From Deinococcus puniceus (GTDB lineage: Bacteria; Deinococcota; Deinococci; Deinococcales; Deinococcaceae), in contig NZ_CP011387.1 of assembly GCF_001644565.1 (NCBI RefSeq), positions 2,216,501 to 2,280,500 on the forward strand: a stretch of DNA of 64,000 nucleotides, written 5' to 3'. Both the position numbers and the translations under genes were made by a program. The notes beneath the pieces were generated by a model. The model made no database searches and was not told the DNA's origin. It was given only the letters and a program-made list of their open reading frames with translations. This document shows, piece after piece, positions 63,187-64,000 of the stretch (positions are counted from its first letter, which is position 1; each line of letters begins with the position of its first letter).

Positions 63187-64000
<814 letters not shown>

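Overview
The window is GC-rich bacterial chromosome that reads as Deinococcus. The support is a pyrR-pyrB-pyrC cluster of the Deinococcus-Thermus type, a serine/threonine kinase fused to a PQQ-type propeller (RqkA-like), an hsp20 gene under an HspR-type (HAIR) operator, a CXXC-type RecR next to EbfC, two Skp/OmpH-like envelope proteins, and very many leaderless promoters with a TANNNT -10 box 6-7 nt before ATG/GTG. Most genes are housekeeping; no prophage, CRISPR array or toxin-antitoxin locus was seen.

Layout. 1-9.9 kb: 3' end of a TamB-like translocation protein, a small AT-rich membrane ORF, an esterase, a secreted C39-like peptidase, an ABC-F ATPase, TrhO and Hsp20. 10.1-13.7 kb: pyr operon with a PyrR-type attenuator leader and a leader peptide, pyrR, pyrB, an unrecognised secreted-protein gene, and pyrC. 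14-16.8 kb: hisZ-hisG and a phosphotransferase. 17-20.2 kb: divergent MalY/PatB-like aminotransferase and mtnN, then an lrgA/lrgB-like pair split by a short repeat. 20.4-25.2 kb: phosphoesterase, tRNA-Pro, recX, rpsT, a secreted protein, an acetyltransferase, recR and ebfC. 25.3-29.7 kb: thiolase, a YciI-like protein, 3-hydroxyacyl-CoA dehydrogenase, an exported protein and a CMD-family peroxidase-like gene. The thiolase and CMD genes share an identical 56-bp promoter/operator carrying a PaaR-type palindrome. 29.8-35.1 kb: MazG-like, ffh, tRNA-Lys, CBS-ACT protein, two tandem Skp/OmpH genes, tetR and upp. 35.4-46.5 kb: phospholipase A2 lipoprotein, etfBA, phosphotransferase, degenerate HD-GYP protein, YkgJ-like protein, beta-barrel protein, CMD protein, cytochrome c, a GATase-like/truncated-haemoglobin fusion and SppA. 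46.5-55.5 kb: oligopeptidase F, phoU, pstBACS and the kinase-propeller gene. 55.8-64 kb: FAD oxidoreductase, DUF885 peptidase-like protein, RarA, a DUF1801 protein, an unrecognised gene, an IS630-family element that interrupts a small secreted-protein gene, and a membrane protein running off the end.

Regulation is unusually legible: a PyrR attenuator with an overlapping leader peptide, an HspR operator on hsp20, 11-bp-spaced PHO-box-like repeats before pstS and pstC, and a shared TetR/PaaR-type operator. The gaps between genes hold several dispersed non-coding repeat families (called A to E here), often in inverted copies and often between convergent genes; one sits inside the lrgA-lrgB pair.
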